Assembly (NCBI GenBank): GCA_021802655.1
Contig: JAJZRP010000010.1
Span: 1-48,978 of the forward strand
Reading direction: 5' to 3'
DNA: 48,978 bases
Origin: Pseudomonadota bacterium
GTDB taxonomy: Bacteria; Pseudomonadota; Gammaproteobacteria; Burkholderiales; JABEVD01
Of this stretch, positions 26,483 through 35,113 are shown piece after piece. The stretch's first letter is position 1. Every line of letters starts with the position of its first letter. A program made the position numbers and the translations under genes. Under the pieces are notes generated by a model, which worked only from the letters and a program-made list of their open reading frames with translations, was not told where the DNA came from and ran no database searches.

Positions 26483-27415
26483 TCAATTCACGGACTTTGA
26501 CGACGTATCGTCAATGATGGCTTTCAGCGTCGCTTCGTAATCGGCCCGCCGGACGCCGCCAAGGCTCACCGCACGCCTTGCCGCATCCAGCGCGTCCCTG
26601 TTGCGGCCGAGGTCGTGCAATACCTGTGCGAGATTGTTCCATGCGTCCCCCGAATCCGGATGATCCACGGTTGCCCTTCGATACTCCGATTCCGCTCCCA
26701 CATAGTCGTGAAGGGCATAGGCTGCATTCCCCGACCCTATCCTTGCGATAAGATCTTCCGGCCATTTCGCCAGTGCCGTCTGATAGGCAATCTCTGCCGA
26801 ATCAGGGGAGACGGATTCGAGTTCGACGACGGATTCCACGAAATCCCGCTCGGTGGCGCTGGCGGGCAGTTGCTGGGGTGGAAGGGCCACGAATGCCCAT
26901 CTTCCCGACTTCGACCAGGAATAGTCGAAATCATCCAGCTTTATCACCAGACGGCGTTTCGTTCCTGAATGAAGAAAGACTTCCTTTTTGGGAAGGTTAT
27001 AGCCCGTCACAACGGCATAGTGCCACGCGGGAAGGAATCCGAATCCCAGATTCTGCAATACCACCACAGGGTGCCCTGCAGCGAGCTCCTTCATCATCGC
27101 ATCGGGATTGCCATCCAGAACATAGGGAACGAGCCCTGCGCGCCTCGCAGCAGCCAGCATTTCCACCTGCAGGGTCCCTTCCTTCCCTGGCAGATATACT
27201 TCCCGTGCGAGTTCCGACGGCCGTACGGCAAGCCCGTCGTAGGCGAACGCCATGGCCAGCGCCGCCGGGCCGCATTGATAGGCTTCCTGGGGATAGAAAG
27301 GCACTTCGAGTTCGGCTTGCCTCGGCAGACCTTTGTCCGTCTGATAATTCGCAGTCGGCATGCCGGCGCAGCCGGCCAGAAGAAGGACGCCGGCAAACAG
27401 CCGAATCCAGGACAA
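26483..27415 (-). CDS. PA2778-type lipoprotein: C39-like cysteine peptidase with C-terminal TPR repeats
   Basis: The 310 residues start with a lipoprotein signal (lipobox LLAGC, Cys16). They continue as a papain-like C39-type domain with Cys48 in 'YQCGPAALAMAF' and His132 in 'PAWHYAVVTGY'. Residues from about 205 to 300 form tetratricopeptide-like repeats ('AIYQTAL', 'DAWNNLAQVLHDLGRN'). This is the build of the family called after Pseudomonas PA2778, and the partner PA2779-type gene lies just upstream. The start appears to be TTG at 27415, eight bases after a strong GGGGAG site. The substrate is unknown. C39 domains often cut after double glycine, but this one is lipid-anchored rather than fused to a transporter. 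Confidence 0.85.
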   Translation of the reverse strand: MSWIRLFAGVLLLAGCAGMPTANYQTDKGLPRQAELEVPFYPQEAYQCGPAALAMAFAYDGLAVRPSELAREVYLPGKEGTLQVEMLAAARRAGLVPYVLDGNPDAMMKELAAGHPVVVLQNLGFGFLPAWHYAVVTGYNLPKKEVFLHSGTKRRLVIKLDDFDYSWSKSGRWAFVALPPQQLPASATERDFVESVVELESVSPDSAEIAYQTALAKWPEDLIARIGSGNAAYALHDYVGAESEYRRATVDHPDSGDAWNNLAQVLHDLGRNRDALDAARRAVSLGGVRRADYEATLKAIIDDTSSKSVN

Positions 27416-27436
27416 GCTTGGACTCCCCGAACAAGG

Positions 27437-27802
27437 CTAAATGATCAGCACGAGCAGGATCGCTGCCAGCAGTATCACGATGAGGTTGGAATCGCTCAGG
27501 TTCAGGTTGCCGCCCGCCGGCAGGGCGTCGATCTTCTCTGCCAGCAAATGGGCTTCCCGGTCGTTCAGGGCCGCGACCCGTTTCTTTGCCATCACCCCAT
27601 CCACGCCGAGCGTCTGAAGCCGGGCACTGACGTCCGCCCGATCGAGAAAGGACTGGACCTTGGCTCTATCGGCATCGGCCTGATTTTTTGCCGCCATTTC
27701 CTTCGTTGGCACAATATTCGCCTGAGCGATCGGGGCCTGCACAGCCAGAAAGACGCCCGTCAAAACAGCCAATGCACCCTGGAGAAGAGGTTTCGAGTTC
27801 AT
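27437..27802 (-). CDS. PA2779-type small membrane protein
   Basis: The 121 residues comprise an N-terminal signal-like hydrophobic segment (about 8-28, cleavage after 'AQA' plausible), a charged helical middle, and a C-terminal hydrophobic stretch 'LIVILLAAILLVLII' that could anchor it. The family is known only by its constant pairing with the PA2778-type peptidase, which lies 21 bases downstream. The ATG at 27802 has an AAGGAC ribosome site; an upstream frame extension to 27898 lacks one. A role as membrane partner or substrate of the peptidase is inference. The 'SDSN' residues just before the hydrophobic tail might form a processing site. Confidence 0.78.
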   Translation of the reverse strand: MNSKPLLQGALAVLTGVFLAVQAPIAQANIVPTKEMAAKNQADADRAKVQSFLDRADVSARLQTLGVDGVMAKKRVAALNDREAHLLAEKIDALPAGGNLNLSDSNLIVILLAAILLVLII

Positions 27803-27847
27803 GAATGTCCTTTCGAAATCGAGACGAAGAAAACTGTCAATTCCCGA

Positions 27848-27853
27848 ATTATA
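27848..27853 (-). promoter_or_regulatory. -10 element before the PA2779-type gene
   Basis: The minus strand reads TATAAT here, about 45 bases before the ATG at 27802. The matching -35 is weak. It separates this pair from the leftward split-barrel gene that ends at 27955. Confidence 0.4.
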
Positions 27854-27954
27854 GCTCATGGCAATCAGGAATGTATGTTCAGGAATCTTCGGCTGCAAGA
27901 ATTGCCGGATCGTAGGCCGGAGCGCCGGTCTCGTCGTTCCTGTATTTCGATGGG

Positions 27955-28506
27955 TTAGCGACTTTTGGCAACGATCCGTGTGGGAATACCGTCAATACTC
28001 ATTTGGTTTTTTTCCTCCCAATACTGCTTCAAGCCTTCGCCCCCTTTCCTTATGGCCCAGTCAGAGAGCAGTTCTCGATCACCGGCATATGAAAAATAGG
28101 GGACAGCCATTCCACAAGAGGTTTGCACGAGATCGATCGTGACGTCGAAAATTTGCCGAGCGCCGGGTAGCGGCTTGAACAAAGAAAAAAGCTCATTCCA
28201 CTCGGGGTCGCCCTTGTGGACGACCTCCGCGGTGCCATAGAGGCGCAAGATTAGCGGCGGGCCATCAAAGGCACAGAACATGATGGTCATCCGTGGGTCT
28301 AGCTGTACATGGGCGGAAGTTTCATTGCCACTGCCGGTAACATTTAGCCAAGCGACATTGGTGCTGCTTAGAACTCTTAGCGAATCCATGCCCTTAGGGG
28401 AAACATTCACACGACTGTCTGCGGTAGCGGTTCCGACAAAAAATATCTTCTGTTCGGTGATGAACTGGACATGTTTTCCGGATAGTTCGTTGAATCGCTG
28501 ACCCAT
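27955..28506 (-). CDS. pyridoxamine 5'-phosphate oxidase-like FMN-binding split-barrel protein
   Basis: The 183 residues show the flavin split-barrel pattern of the PNPOx-like superfamily: 'FITEQKIFFVGTATADSRVNVSPKGMDSLRVL' type N-terminus (given in part), 'DPRMTIMFCAFDGPP' and 'LRLYGTAEVV'. Members bind FMN, F420 or haem, and the reaction here cannot be told. Codon use is more AT-rich and less biased than in the neighbours. The start follows an attC-like site by 24 bases, and the stop falls inside a second copy of its GATGGGTT sequence. This layout suggests it arrived as an integron gene cassette (inference). Confidence 0.85.
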   Translation of the reverse strand: MGQRFNELSGKHVQFITEQKIFFVGTATADSRVNVSPKGMDSLRVLSSTNVAWLNVTGSGNETSAHVQLDPRMTIMFCAFDGPPLILRLYGTAEVVHKGDPEWNELFSLFKPLPGARQIFDVTIDLVQTSCGMAVPYFSYAGDRELLSDWAIRKGGEGLKQYWEEKNQMSIDGIPTRIVAKSR

Positions 28507-28529
28507 TGGGTTCTCCGTGTTGTCGGGGT

Positions 28530-28595
28530 GGCTAACTCGAAGTCACCGGCGCTGCGCCGGCTTTTCGCGCGGCCCGGTGGAATGATGGGTTGGGC
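28530..28595 (-). mobile_element. attC-like integron recombination site (putative)
   Basis: On the minus strand the 66 bases begin with GCCCAAC, which fits the attC consensus RYYYAAC. They end with GTTAGCC, one base off GTTRRRY. An inner pair CACCGG (28544-28549 on the plus strand) and CCGGTG (28574-28579) lets the site fold back, and a perfect 7+1+7 palindrome lies at 28546-28560. The flavin split-barrel ORF starts 24 bases after the GTTAGCC end, the normal place for a cassette gene. No integrase gene is in the window. Confidence 0.5.
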
Positions 28596-28972
28596 ACCAT
28601 TCAATGCGGGCGTTACGTTGAAGATTATTCGAGTACCAGGCCACTCCACGAAGGGTGCACTCCAAAACGTTCCATGTCAGCCGCGAGAGGGCATTCGTTT
28701 CTTGTACTTTCATTAGTTTTTGGACCTGTCCGAAGTCTATAGAAAGTAATTCGTTGGCATTCTCTTTCCATACCGTGTTCGACTTTGCCGATGCAGAACA
28801 GGAAAAACGAACCAGCGGATTCGATCAGCCTCTACACTTCAACGATGTCCGTCCTCTGGCCGCAGAGATGATCGGCTTCCGTCGTCCAGCCGCGTTTGCC
28901 GGATTCTCCACGGTAGGCGGAATGACGAGAGAGGCAATTTCTCCCGCATCCGCCTTCACGCCATATCTTGTT
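28596..28972. other. 377-base stretch without a recognised gene
   Basis: Between the attC-like site and the cytochrome gene no frame gives a recognisable protein. The best leftward candidate is a 48-codon frame starting near 28785 and ending just before the attC-like site, in the position of a preceding cassette gene, but it has no family similarity. The region may be a decayed cassette. Confidence 0.4.
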
Positions 28973-29389
28973 TCAGTTGGGCTTTCCATCCATGTCCAGC
29001 GCCTTGCCCTGGGAAAGGGAAGTCACGTAGCTGACGAGATCGACGAGCTGCTCGCTCCCCAAAGCGGGAGAATTCCCCTGCAATCCGCCATGCACGCAGG
29101 AATGGATCTGGTCTTCGAGGGTCACGATTTTCCTGGCCCTGGGATTGAATCTCGGAAAAATCGCCGCGGCGTTTTCGAGGCTCGGGATGCTTCTTCCGTC
29201 CGGCAGTTTCCCGGGCCCGACGCCGCCGTTCACATGGCAGGTTTCGCAGGTTTTGCCGTTTCCGCCGAAAGTCTCGTGGGAATAGAGCTTCCTGCCGTCG
29301 GCGATGGCCTTCTGAAGCTCCGGGCCGGGAGCCGCCTGGGCGGCGGTTGCAAAAAACAGCAGCGTCATGGCGAGTATCGATAGCTTCAT
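28973..29389 (-). CDS. monoheme class I cytochrome c, periplasmic
   Basis: The 138 residues carry a clear Sec signal peptide (cleavage near 'AQA-AP', residue 19-20). One haem-binding motif, Cys48-x-x-Cys51-His52 ('CETCH'), lies in 'GNGKTCETCHVNGG'. No second CXXCH is present; the later 'IHSCVHGG' is not a haem site. The distal methionine is not obvious, since 'LDMDGKP' near the C-terminus is a candidate only. It presumably carries electrons in the periplasm for an unknown partner. It has a strong AAGGAG ribosome site but begins only 21 bases after a strong terminator, leaving little room for a separate promoter. Confidence 0.88.
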   Translation of the reverse strand: MKLSILAMTLLFFATAAQAAPGPELQKAIADGRKLYSHETFGGNGKTCETCHVNGGVGPGKLPDGRSIPSLENAAAIFPRFNPRARKIVTLEDQIHSCVHGGLQGNSPALGSEQLVDLVSYVTSLSQGKALDMDGKPN

Positions 29390-29410
29390 TGCTTTGCTCC
29401 TTCAAAAAGA

Positions 29411-29436
29411 AAAGGCCCCCGAAGTCGGGGGCCTTT
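29411..29436 (-). terminator. Rho-independent terminator after the PPIase gene
   Basis: A perfect 11-12 base-pair hairpin (stem containing GGCCCCCGA and its complement, loop of two to four bases) is followed on the minus strand by TCTTTTTG. It lies between the stop of the PPIase gene (29449) and the start of the cytochrome c gene (29389). Cytochrome expression would then rely on read-through or on a promoter overlapping this hairpin. Confidence 0.85.
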
Positions 29437-29448
29437 CATCCAAAAAAC

Positions 29449-30252
29449 TTACTCTTCCACTTTGGCTGCCGCGCGCAGATCTGAAATCAGCTTCTGGATA
29501 TGCTCCTGCTGAACGCGCTGCTGAAGCTGGGGCTTGACCTGATCGAAGGTGGGCAGTTTCAGCGCCTTTTCGTCCTGCAGCTGGATCACATGCCAGCCGA
29601 ACGGGGTTTGAACAGGCGCAGGGGTGATTTCACCCTTCTTCAGCAAACGCACCGCATCGGCGAAAGGCTGGACGAAATTCGAAGCGGGCGCCCAGTCGAG
29701 TTCGCCGCCATTGCTCTTGGAACCAGGATCCTCGCTCTTCTCGGCAGCAAGCTTGGAAAAGTTGGCGCCTTTCTTGAGGTCTGCGATGATCTTCTTGGCT
29801 TCGGCTTCGGTCTTGACCAGGATATGGCGCACCTTGTATTCCTTGCTTCCCATGTGAGCCTTGATCTTGTCGAATTCCTGCTTCATTTCGGCATCGGTGA
29901 CGGGATGATTCTTGGCATAGTCGTGCAGATAGGCATTCACCAGATTCTGTTCGCGGCTCAAATCCATCATGGTCTTGAAATCCGCCGTCTGGTCCAGTCC
30001 CTTCTTGGCCGCAGCCTGCGCGATGATTTCCTGATTGATCAGGGTCTCCTTGATGTTCTTGCGAAGCTCGGGGGAATCCGATTCGCCGCGCTGCGCCATG
30101 TTCTGCTTCAGGACGAAATCGTAACGGGATTCCGGTATGCCGACGCCGTTGACAGTCGCGACCGGCTTGGTCAGGACGCTGGAATCTTGCGCATAGCAGA
30201 CGGAAACGGCCAGCAGGCTCGATGCAGCGATCAGGGATTTCAATAAGGGCAT
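29449..30252 (-). CDS. periplasmic peptidyl-prolyl cis-trans isomerase, parvulin (PpiC/SurA) type
   Basis: From the ATG at 30252 the protein has 267 residues with a signal peptide (cleavage near 'CYA-QD', about residue 21). A helical SurA-N-like region follows ('VATVNGVGIPESRYDFVLKQ', shown in part). The parvulin domain at about 130-230 has 'VRHILVKTEAEAKKI', 'GGELDWAPASNFVQPF' and 'PFGWHVIQL'. It should assist folding of exported proteins. It is the last gene of the yciB-yciI-bolA-PPIase unit, ten bases after bolA, and is closed by a strong terminator. The ATG at 30252 has an AAAGGAAA ribosome site, which decides the start over an upstream in-frame codon. Confidence 0.92.
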   Translation of the reverse strand: MPLLKSLIAASSLLAVSVCYAQDSSVLTKPVATVNGVGIPESRYDFVLKQNMAQRGESDSPELRKNIKETLINQEIIAQAAAKKGLDQTADFKTMMDLSREQNLVNAYLHDYAKNHPVTDAEMKQEFDKIKAHMGSKEYKVRHILVKTEAEAKKIIADLKKGANFSKLAAEKSEDPGSKSNGGELDWAPASNFVQPFADAVRLLKKGEITPAPVQTPFGWHVIQLQDEKALKLPTFDQVKPQLQQRVQQEHIQKLISDLRAAAKVEE

Positions 30253-30262
30253 TTTTTTTCCT

Positions 30263-30547
30263 TTAGGTTGTTGGTTGTTTCGATTGATATTCTGAGGGGG
30301 TATAGGCCTGGATGGCAAGCGCATGAATGTCTTTCTTCATCAAATCGGAAAGCATGCCGTAAATCAGCCTGTGGCGAGCCATGAGGTTCTGCCCGGAGAA
30401 GCGGTTCGACACGACGGTCATGCGGTAATGCCCCCCGCCGCCCGATCCGGCATGCCCGCGGTGCTTCTCGCTCTCGTCGACGATTTCGAGCCTTTCGGCA
30501 TCGAGCTCCCCCAGCCTTTCGATGATGGTTTCCCTGATTTCCTTCAA
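30263..30547 (-). CDS. bolA: BolA family protein
   Basis: The 94 residues show the BolA fold: '[17 protein letters not shown]', then '[24 protein letters not shown]' type core (quoted in part) and '[12 protein letters not shown]'. BolA proteins bind monothiol glutaredoxins through an iron-sulfur cluster and affect cell shape and stress responses. The invariant C-terminal His and the His in 'EKHRGH' are potential cluster ligands. The gene begins at TTG (30547) inside the stop of yciI (TTGA), so translation is coupled. It belongs to the yciB-yciI-bolA-PPIase unit. Confidence 0.92.
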   Translation of the reverse strand: MKEIRETIIERLGELDAERLEIVDESEKHRGHAGSGGGGHYRMTVVSNRFSGQNLMARHRLIYGMLSDLMKKDIHALAIQAYTPSEYQSKQPTT

Positions 30548-30837
30548 GGCAGCGCCTTTTTAAAGGGTTTCACTTCGACCTCATCGAATACTCCATCGAT
30601 CACGTAGGGGTCGGCGTCAGCCCATGCTCTGGCAGCCTCGATCGAATCGAATTCGGCGACGATCAAACTCCCGGAAAATGCGCCCGGATCATTGCAATCG
30701 ATCGCAGGGAACGGGCCTGCCAGGATCAGCCTGCCTTCCTCCTTCAATGCTTCCAGCCTTTCCAAATGCGCAGGACGGGCCTTGACGCGCTTTTCTCCGC
30801 TACCCTCATGATCTTTCCCGATAATAGCATACAACAT
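30544..30837 (-). CDS. YciI family protein
   Basis: A 97-residue ferredoxin-like-fold protein of the YciI family: 'MLYAIIGKD' start, '[22 protein letters not shown]' (in part) with the conserved His and Asp pair of the family, and '[11 protein letters not shown]'. Biochemical function is not established for most members. The start ATG overlaps the stop of yciB by one base (TGATG) and the end overlaps bolA. An upstream frame extension to 31260 is the yciB gene read in another frame. Confidence 0.9.
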   Translation of the reverse strand: MLYAIIGKDHEGSGEKRVKARPAHLERLEALKEEGRLILAGPFPAIDCNDPGAFSGSLIVAEFDSIEAARAWADADPYVIDGVFDEVEVKPFKKALP

Positions 30838-31397
30838 CAATTTTCCTTGTCTTCTGCATACCTGGAAAGCATCAGGCTCTGGGCGAACACGAAAACCAGC
30901 ATCAATCCGAGCGTCCCAAAGAGCTTGAATTTGACCCAGGCGGACTCCGAAAAGTTCATCGCGACATAAAGATTGGCGAATCCCATCACGGCGAAAAAAG
31001 CCGCCCAGACCATATTGAGCCTCTCCCATACGCGATCCGGCGCGCTCAATTGCGTCTCCAGCATAGTTCGAATCAGATTCTTGTCGAACCAGGTCGCGCT
31101 CACCAACAGAACCGTTGCGAAGCACCAATACAGAACCGAAGGCTTCCACATGATGAAAGCCTTGTCGTGAAAGAGCAGCGTCGCCCCGCCGAAGACGAGC
31201 ACGATCGCAAAGCTCATCCACAGCATGTTGTCGACTTTCCTGTACTTCAGATAGGTCCACACGATCTGGACGAAAGTCGCAATGATGGCAACTGCCGTGG
31301 CATAAAACATGGCCTCCTCTTTCGGCCCGAAATGGGGAAAAATCTGGTAGGTGCCGAAAAAAAGAACGACCGGAAAAAGGTCAAAAAGAAATTTCAT
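30837..31397 (-). CDS. yciB: YciB inner-membrane protein (septation protein A / IspZ type)
   Basis: The 186 residues form five hydrophobic segments with the family pattern '[14 protein letters not shown]', 'KPSVLYW', '[11 protein letters not shown]' and 'WVKFKLFGT'. In E. coli YciB contributes to envelope biogenesis and septation. It is the first gene of a leftward unit with yciI, bolA and a PPIase, a common order in betaproteobacteria. The start ATG is 132 bases from the divergent aat gene. Confidence 0.93.
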   Translation of the reverse strand: MKFLFDLFPVVLFFGTYQIFPHFGPKEEAMFYATAVAIIATFVQIVWTYLKYRKVDNMLWMSFAIVLVFGGATLLFHDKAFIMWKPSVLYWCFATVLLVSATWFDKNLIRTMLETQLSAPDRVWERLNMVWAAFFAVMGFANLYVAMNFSESAWVKFKLFGTLGLMLVFVFAQSLMLSRYAEDKEN

Positions 31398-31529
31398 GAG
31401 TCCGAACCCTGTACTGGGGGAAATTATGAAGTCTTAATGCTCCGCTGTCCATCGGAAACGGCAAAAATGCGGTAAAATCGCTATCCATCGACATGAGATT
31501 GCATTCCTGGCAGTAAAGTTCAATACCCT

Positions 31530-32225
31530 ATGCTGAAATGGCTGGGAAAACATACTCCCTTCCCCCCTCCCGATACGGCGCTGCGCCAGCCCGACGGACT
31601 TCTGGCCGCAGGAGGAGATCTTTCCCCGGAGCGGCTGATCGACGCCTACAGTCAGGGCATTTTTCCCTGGTTCGGCGAGAAAGATCCCATCCTGTGGTGG
31701 AGCCCGGACCCCCGCCTCGTCCTGTTCCCGAAAAACCTGAAGCTGTCGCGCTCCCTCAAAAAAGCGCTCAGGAAGGACTACGAGATCAGGGTCGATACCG
31801 CTTTCGAAGAAGTCATGAGAAAATGCGCGGAACCGAGGAAGGACGGGGCTGGCACCTGGATTTCGGAACAGATGATCGAAGCCTATTGCAGACTGCACCA
31901 AATGGGGCTTGCCCACAGCATCGAGACCTGGATTGGGGGAAGCCTCTCCGGAGGACTGTACGGCATCGCACTGGGCCGGGTATTCTTCGGGGAATCGATG
32001 TTCTCGAGAAAGACGGACGCTTCCAAGATCGCCTTCGTCCACCTCGTGCAGCAACTGAAACGCTGGGGCTATCGCATGATAGACTGCCAAGTGAGAACGA
32101 CCCATCTGGTTTCCTTCGGGGCAACCGAAATCCCTCGAAGCGAATTTGCCCTAAAATTGAAGGCATGGGCGGATGGCCCCGACAGGACAGGAAAATGGCA
32201 TTTCGATCATGACCTCGTTGAGTGA
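31530..32225 (+). CDS. aat: leucyl/phenylalanyl-tRNA--protein transferase
   Basis: Adds Leu or Phe from aminoacyl-tRNA to N-terminal Lys or Arg, marking proteins for ClpAP by the bacterial N-end rule. The 231 residues contain the family landmarks '[16 protein letters not shown]', 'YSQGIFPWF', 'ILWWSPDPR', 'GVYGI'-like '[19 protein letters not shown]' and '[10 protein letters not shown]'. It overlaps bpt, another N-end-rule transferase, by 17 bases. Confidence 0.96.
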   Translation: MLKWLGKHTPFPPPDTALRQPDGLLAAGGDLSPERLIDAYSQGIFPWFGEKDPILWWSPDPRLVLFPKNLKLSRSLKKALRKDYEIRVDTAFEEVMRKCAEPRKDGAGTWISEQMIEAYCRLHQMGLAHSIETWIGGSLSGGLYGIALGRVFFGESMFSRKTDASKIAFVHLVQQLKRWGYRMIDCQVRTTHLVSFGATEIPRSEFALKLKAWADGPDRTGKWHFDHDLVE

Positions 32226-32925
32226 TCCCTGGCAGTACTATCTGACTGCCGAATACCCGTGCAGCTACCTTGAGGGCAGGCTCGCCCGCTCCGAGGTTGC
32301 CCCTCCCCATCGCGTCGATATCAATGGCGCCTTCGGTGATCTGCTCCATTCCGGATTCCGCCGCAGCGGCCTTTTCGTCTATCGCCCCCGCTGCAGACAC
32401 TGCAAAGCCTGCATTGCCGTGCGCGTCGATGTCGCAGCCTTCGAACCCAATCGCGCTCAAAAAAGAAGCCTGAAGCGGCACGAAAATCTGGAAGCGATCC
32501 CCCGCGAACTCGCATTCGAACCCGAGCATTTCGAGCTTTACCGGCGCTACCAGAACGCAAGGCATCCGGGCGGCGGCATGGATGAAGACAGCGCGGAACA
32601 ATACTGCCAATCCCTGCTGCAAAGCCAGGTCGCAACCATGCTCTACGAATTCAGGGAAAACGGGAAACTTGCGATGGTCAGCATCGTCGACGAGGTCGAC
32701 GACGGCTTGTCTTCGGTCTATACATTTTTCGATCCCGACATCCCTGACGCGAGCTTCGGCACTTACAATATACTGTGGCAGATCGAATTGTGCAGAAAAA
32801 TGCAGCGCCCTCACCTTTACCTCGGATACTGGATAGCACAAAGCAGGAAAATGGCCTACAAAATCAATTTCAAGCCTCTTGAAGGCTACATCGACGGGCA
32901 ATGGCAGGGGATCGGAAAAACATGA
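32209..32925 (+). CDS. bpt: aspartate/glutamate leucyltransferase (arginyltransferase family, Bpt)
   Basis: Transfers Leu to proteins with N-terminal Asp or Glu, feeding the N-end rule. The 238 residues begin at the ATG 32209 ('[17 protein letters not shown]') and carry the paired-cysteine motif '[12 protein letters not shown]', the '[11 protein letters not shown]' segment and '[13 protein letters not shown]' near the end. These are the marks of the ATE/Bpt family. Its overlap with aat on one side and pyrD on the other (ATGA) indicates a shared transcript. A frame extension upstream to 32173 lies wholly in aat and is rejected. Confidence 0.94.
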   Translation: MTSLSDPWQYYLTAEYPCSYLEGRLARSEVAPPHRVDINGAFGDLLHSGFRRSGLFVYRPRCRHCKACIAVRVDVAAFEPNRAQKRSLKRHENLEAIPRELAFEPEHFELYRRYQNARHPGGGMDEDSAEQYCQSLLQSQVATMLYEFRENGKLAMVSIVDEVDDGLSSVYTFFDPDIPDASFGTYNILWQIELCRKMQRPHLYLGYWIAQSRKMAYKINFKPLEGYIDGQWQGIGKT

Positions 32926-33941
32926 TTTATTCCCTGGTCCGCCCCTTCCTCTTCAAGCTCGATGCCGAGCGCGCCCATCACCTCTCGCTCAGCATGCTCG
33001 AATCGTTGAACGATTTCGGATTGATGCCGAACCCTGCATCCAGACCCGCCAACCCGGTCGAAGTCATGGGACTGGAATTTCGCAACCCTGTCGGACTCGC
33101 TGCCGGGCTCGACAAGAACGGCGACTACATCGATGCGCTCGCAAGCCTCGGATTCGGCTTCATCGAAATCGGCACGGTCACCCCCCGGCCCCAGCCAGGA
33201 AACCCGAAACCCAGGCTTTTCAGGCTGCCCGAATCCCGTGGAATCATCAACCGGATGGGATTCAACAACGAAGGGGTCGACAATCTGCTCAGGAACGTCA
33301 GGAAAGCCCGCTACAAGGGTATCCTGGGAATCAACATCGGCAAGAACTTCGACACCCCGATCGAGTCCGCAGCAGGAGATTATCTCCATTGCCTGGAAAA
33401 GGTCTATCCCCACGCAAGCTATGTCACGATCAACATTTCCTCGCCCAATACCCAAAATCTGCGCCAGCTCCAGCAGGCGGACGAATTGAACAAGCTGCTC
33501 TCTTCCCTCAAGTCGAAGCAGAGGGAGCTCGCTGCCCGATTCCACAAACAGGTTCCGCTTGCGGTGAAAATTTCACCGGATCTTACGGACGAAGCAATAG
33601 ACGAAATCGCATCCCTCCTGCTGCACCACGAAATCGAAGCCGTGATCGCCACCAACACCACGCTCTCCAGGGAGGGCGTAAAAGGGCAGGAACACGCCCT
33701 GGAAGCCGGAGGATTGAGCGGAGAGCCATTGAAGCAGGCTTCCACCCGCGTGATCGGGCGATTGTCTTCGAAGCTCGCAGGAAAAATTCCCATCATCGGC
33801 GCAGGCGGAATCATGAATGCAGACGACGCGAAGGAAAAAATGGATGCGGGCGCTTCCCTGATCCAGCTCTATTCCGGTCTCATCTATCGGGGCCCGGGGC
33901 TTGTCGGCGAAATCATCGATGCCTTGGGAGAAAAATCATGA
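32922..33941 (+). CDS. pyrD: dihydroorotate dehydrogenase (quinone), class 2
   Basis: Membrane-associated FMN enzyme of pyrimidine synthesis that passes electrons from dihydroorotate to quinone. The 339 residues include the class 2 N-terminal helix ('[18 protein letters not shown]'), '[13 protein letters not shown]', the catalytic serine region '[11 protein letters not shown]' and the FMN-phosphate site 'IIGAGGI' with '[12 protein letters not shown]'. The start ATG overlaps the stop of bpt and the end overlaps the alanine dehydrogenase gene by four bases. Confidence 0.97.
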   Translation: MIYSLVRPFLFKLDAERAHHLSLSMLESLNDFGLMPNPASRPANPVEVMGLEFRNPVGLAAGLDKNGDYIDALASLGFGFIEIGTVTPRPQPGNPKPRLFRLPESRGIINRMGFNNEGVDNLLRNVRKARYKGILGINIGKNFDTPIESAAGDYLHCLEKVYPHASYVTINISSPNTQNLRQLQQADELNKLLSSLKSKQRELAARFHKQVPLAVKISPDLTDEAIDEIASLLLHHEIEAVIATNTTLSREGVKGQEHALEAGGLSGEPLKQASTRVIGRLSSKLAGKIPIIGAGGIMNADDAKEKMDAGASLIQLYSGLIYRGPGLVGEIIDALGEKS

Positions 33942-35011
33942 GAATCGGCGTGCCCAAGGAAATCAAGGATCACGAATTCAGGGTCAGCCTCACCCCCCAT
34001 GGCGCCAGGGAACTCGTGAGTGCCGGGCATCAGGTTCGCGTGGAAAGGGGCGCGGGAAGCGCGATCGGCTTTCCGGATTCGGATTACGAAAATGCCGGCG
34101 CGATTCTGGTCGGCTCCGCAAGGGAAGCCTTCGCGAGCGACATGGTGCTGAAAGTGAAGGAACCCCAGCCTGCAGAATGCGCCTTGCTCGAATCGGGCAC
34201 CATTCTTTTCGGCTACCTCCATCTCGCATCCAGCCGCTCCCTCGCCGATGCGCTCATTGACGGCAATGTCACTGCCCTGGGCTACGAAACCGTGACCGAC
34301 CGTGCAAACAGGCTGCCGCTCCTCGCCCCCATGTCACAGATCGCAGGCAGGCTCGCCATCCAGGAGGGTTCCTCCGGTCTTACCCTGCCCAACGGCGGAT
34401 GCGGCATTCTGCTCCCGGGCGCAACCGGCGTGCCGCCCGCCAAAGTCATGGTGCTCGGCGCAGGAATGGTCGGCAGCAATGCGGCAAGGCTCGCCTTCAG
34501 CATGGGCGGGGACGTCACCGTTTTCGACATCCATCCCGATGCGCTTTCCCCGCTGGAAGCAATCGGAATCAAGACCTGCTATTCCGGCACGGACGTAATC
34601 GCCGCCGGCTTGAGGGAGGCGGACATCGTCGTTTGCGCCACATTGATTCCGGGAAAGCATGCGCCCAAGCTGATCTCGCGTGAAATGGTGAAAACCATGA
34701 AGATGGGTTCGGTCATCGTGGATGTCTCGATAGACCAGGGAGGGAGCTCGGAAACGTCCAAACCCACCACCCATTCCTCCCCCTTCTATGTCGAGGAAGG
34801 CGTGGTGCACTATTGCGTGACCAACATGCCGGCCCTGGTGTCGAGGACCGCGACCCTGGCGCTGACCCATGCCACGCTCCCCCATGTGCTGAAAATCGCG
34901 AACCTCGGGCTCGATGCCGCACTCGAAGCTGATGAAGGCTTGAGAGGCGGGCTGCAAATCAGGGGCGGGCGCATCGTCCATCCCGCGGTCGCCGAAGCCT
35001 GCAAGTTATAA
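33938..35011 (+). CDS. ald: alanine dehydrogenase
   Basis: NAD-dependent interconversion of alanine with pyruvate and ammonia. The start ATG at 33938 gives 357 residues. '[19 protein letters not shown]', 'KVKEPQP' (catalytic Lys), 'FGYLHLA' (catalytic His), the nucleotide loop '[12 protein letters not shown]' and 'DVSIDQGG' mark the Ald branch as opposed to transhydrogenase PntA, which is longer. The end of the gene is 102 bases from rnfA, with a new promoter in between. A longer open frame upstream overlaps pyrD and carries no family similarity. Confidence 0.94.
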   Translation: MRIGVPKEIKDHEFRVSLTPHGARELVSAGHQVRVERGAGSAIGFPDSDYENAGAILVGSAREAFASDMVLKVKEPQPAECALLESGTILFGYLHLASSRSLADALIDGNVTALGYETVTDRANRLPLLAPMSQIAGRLAIQEGSSGLTLPNGGCGILLPGATGVPPAKVMVLGAGMVGSNAARLAFSMGGDVTVFDIHPDALSPLEAIGIKTCYSGTDVIAAGLREADIVVCATLIPGKHAPKLISREMVKTMKMGSVIVDVSIDQGGSSETSKPTTHSSPFYVEEGVVHYCVTNMPALVSRTATLALTHATLPHVLKIANLGLDAALEADEGLRGGLQIRGGRIVHPAVAEACKL

Positions 35012-35043
35012 CCAGAATTCATATGCATATCGCCCCAATATGG

Positions 35044-35072
35044 TTGATTGCCGCAGGTGAAACAGGGATAAT
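35044..35072 (+). promoter_or_regulatory. sigma-70 promoter of the rnf operon
   Basis: TTGATT (35044-35049) and GATAAT (35067-35072) are separated by exactly 17 bases. Transcription would start about 35 bases before the rnfA ATG at 35114, which has its own AAGGTGA ribosome site. Confidence 0.58.
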
Positions 35073-35113
35073 CAGCCGGGAATCATACGGTTTTGCACTA
35101 TTTTCAAGGTGAA

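Noticed and set aside
28655-29383. Rightward 242-codon frame over the gene-poor stretch
   Set aside because: Its second half is antisense to the cytochrome c gene and its first half has no recognisable domain or ribosome site.
32879-33937. 353-codon upstream extension of the alanine dehydrogenase frame
   Set aside because: It is pyrD in another frame; Ald starts with the conserved N-terminus at 33938.
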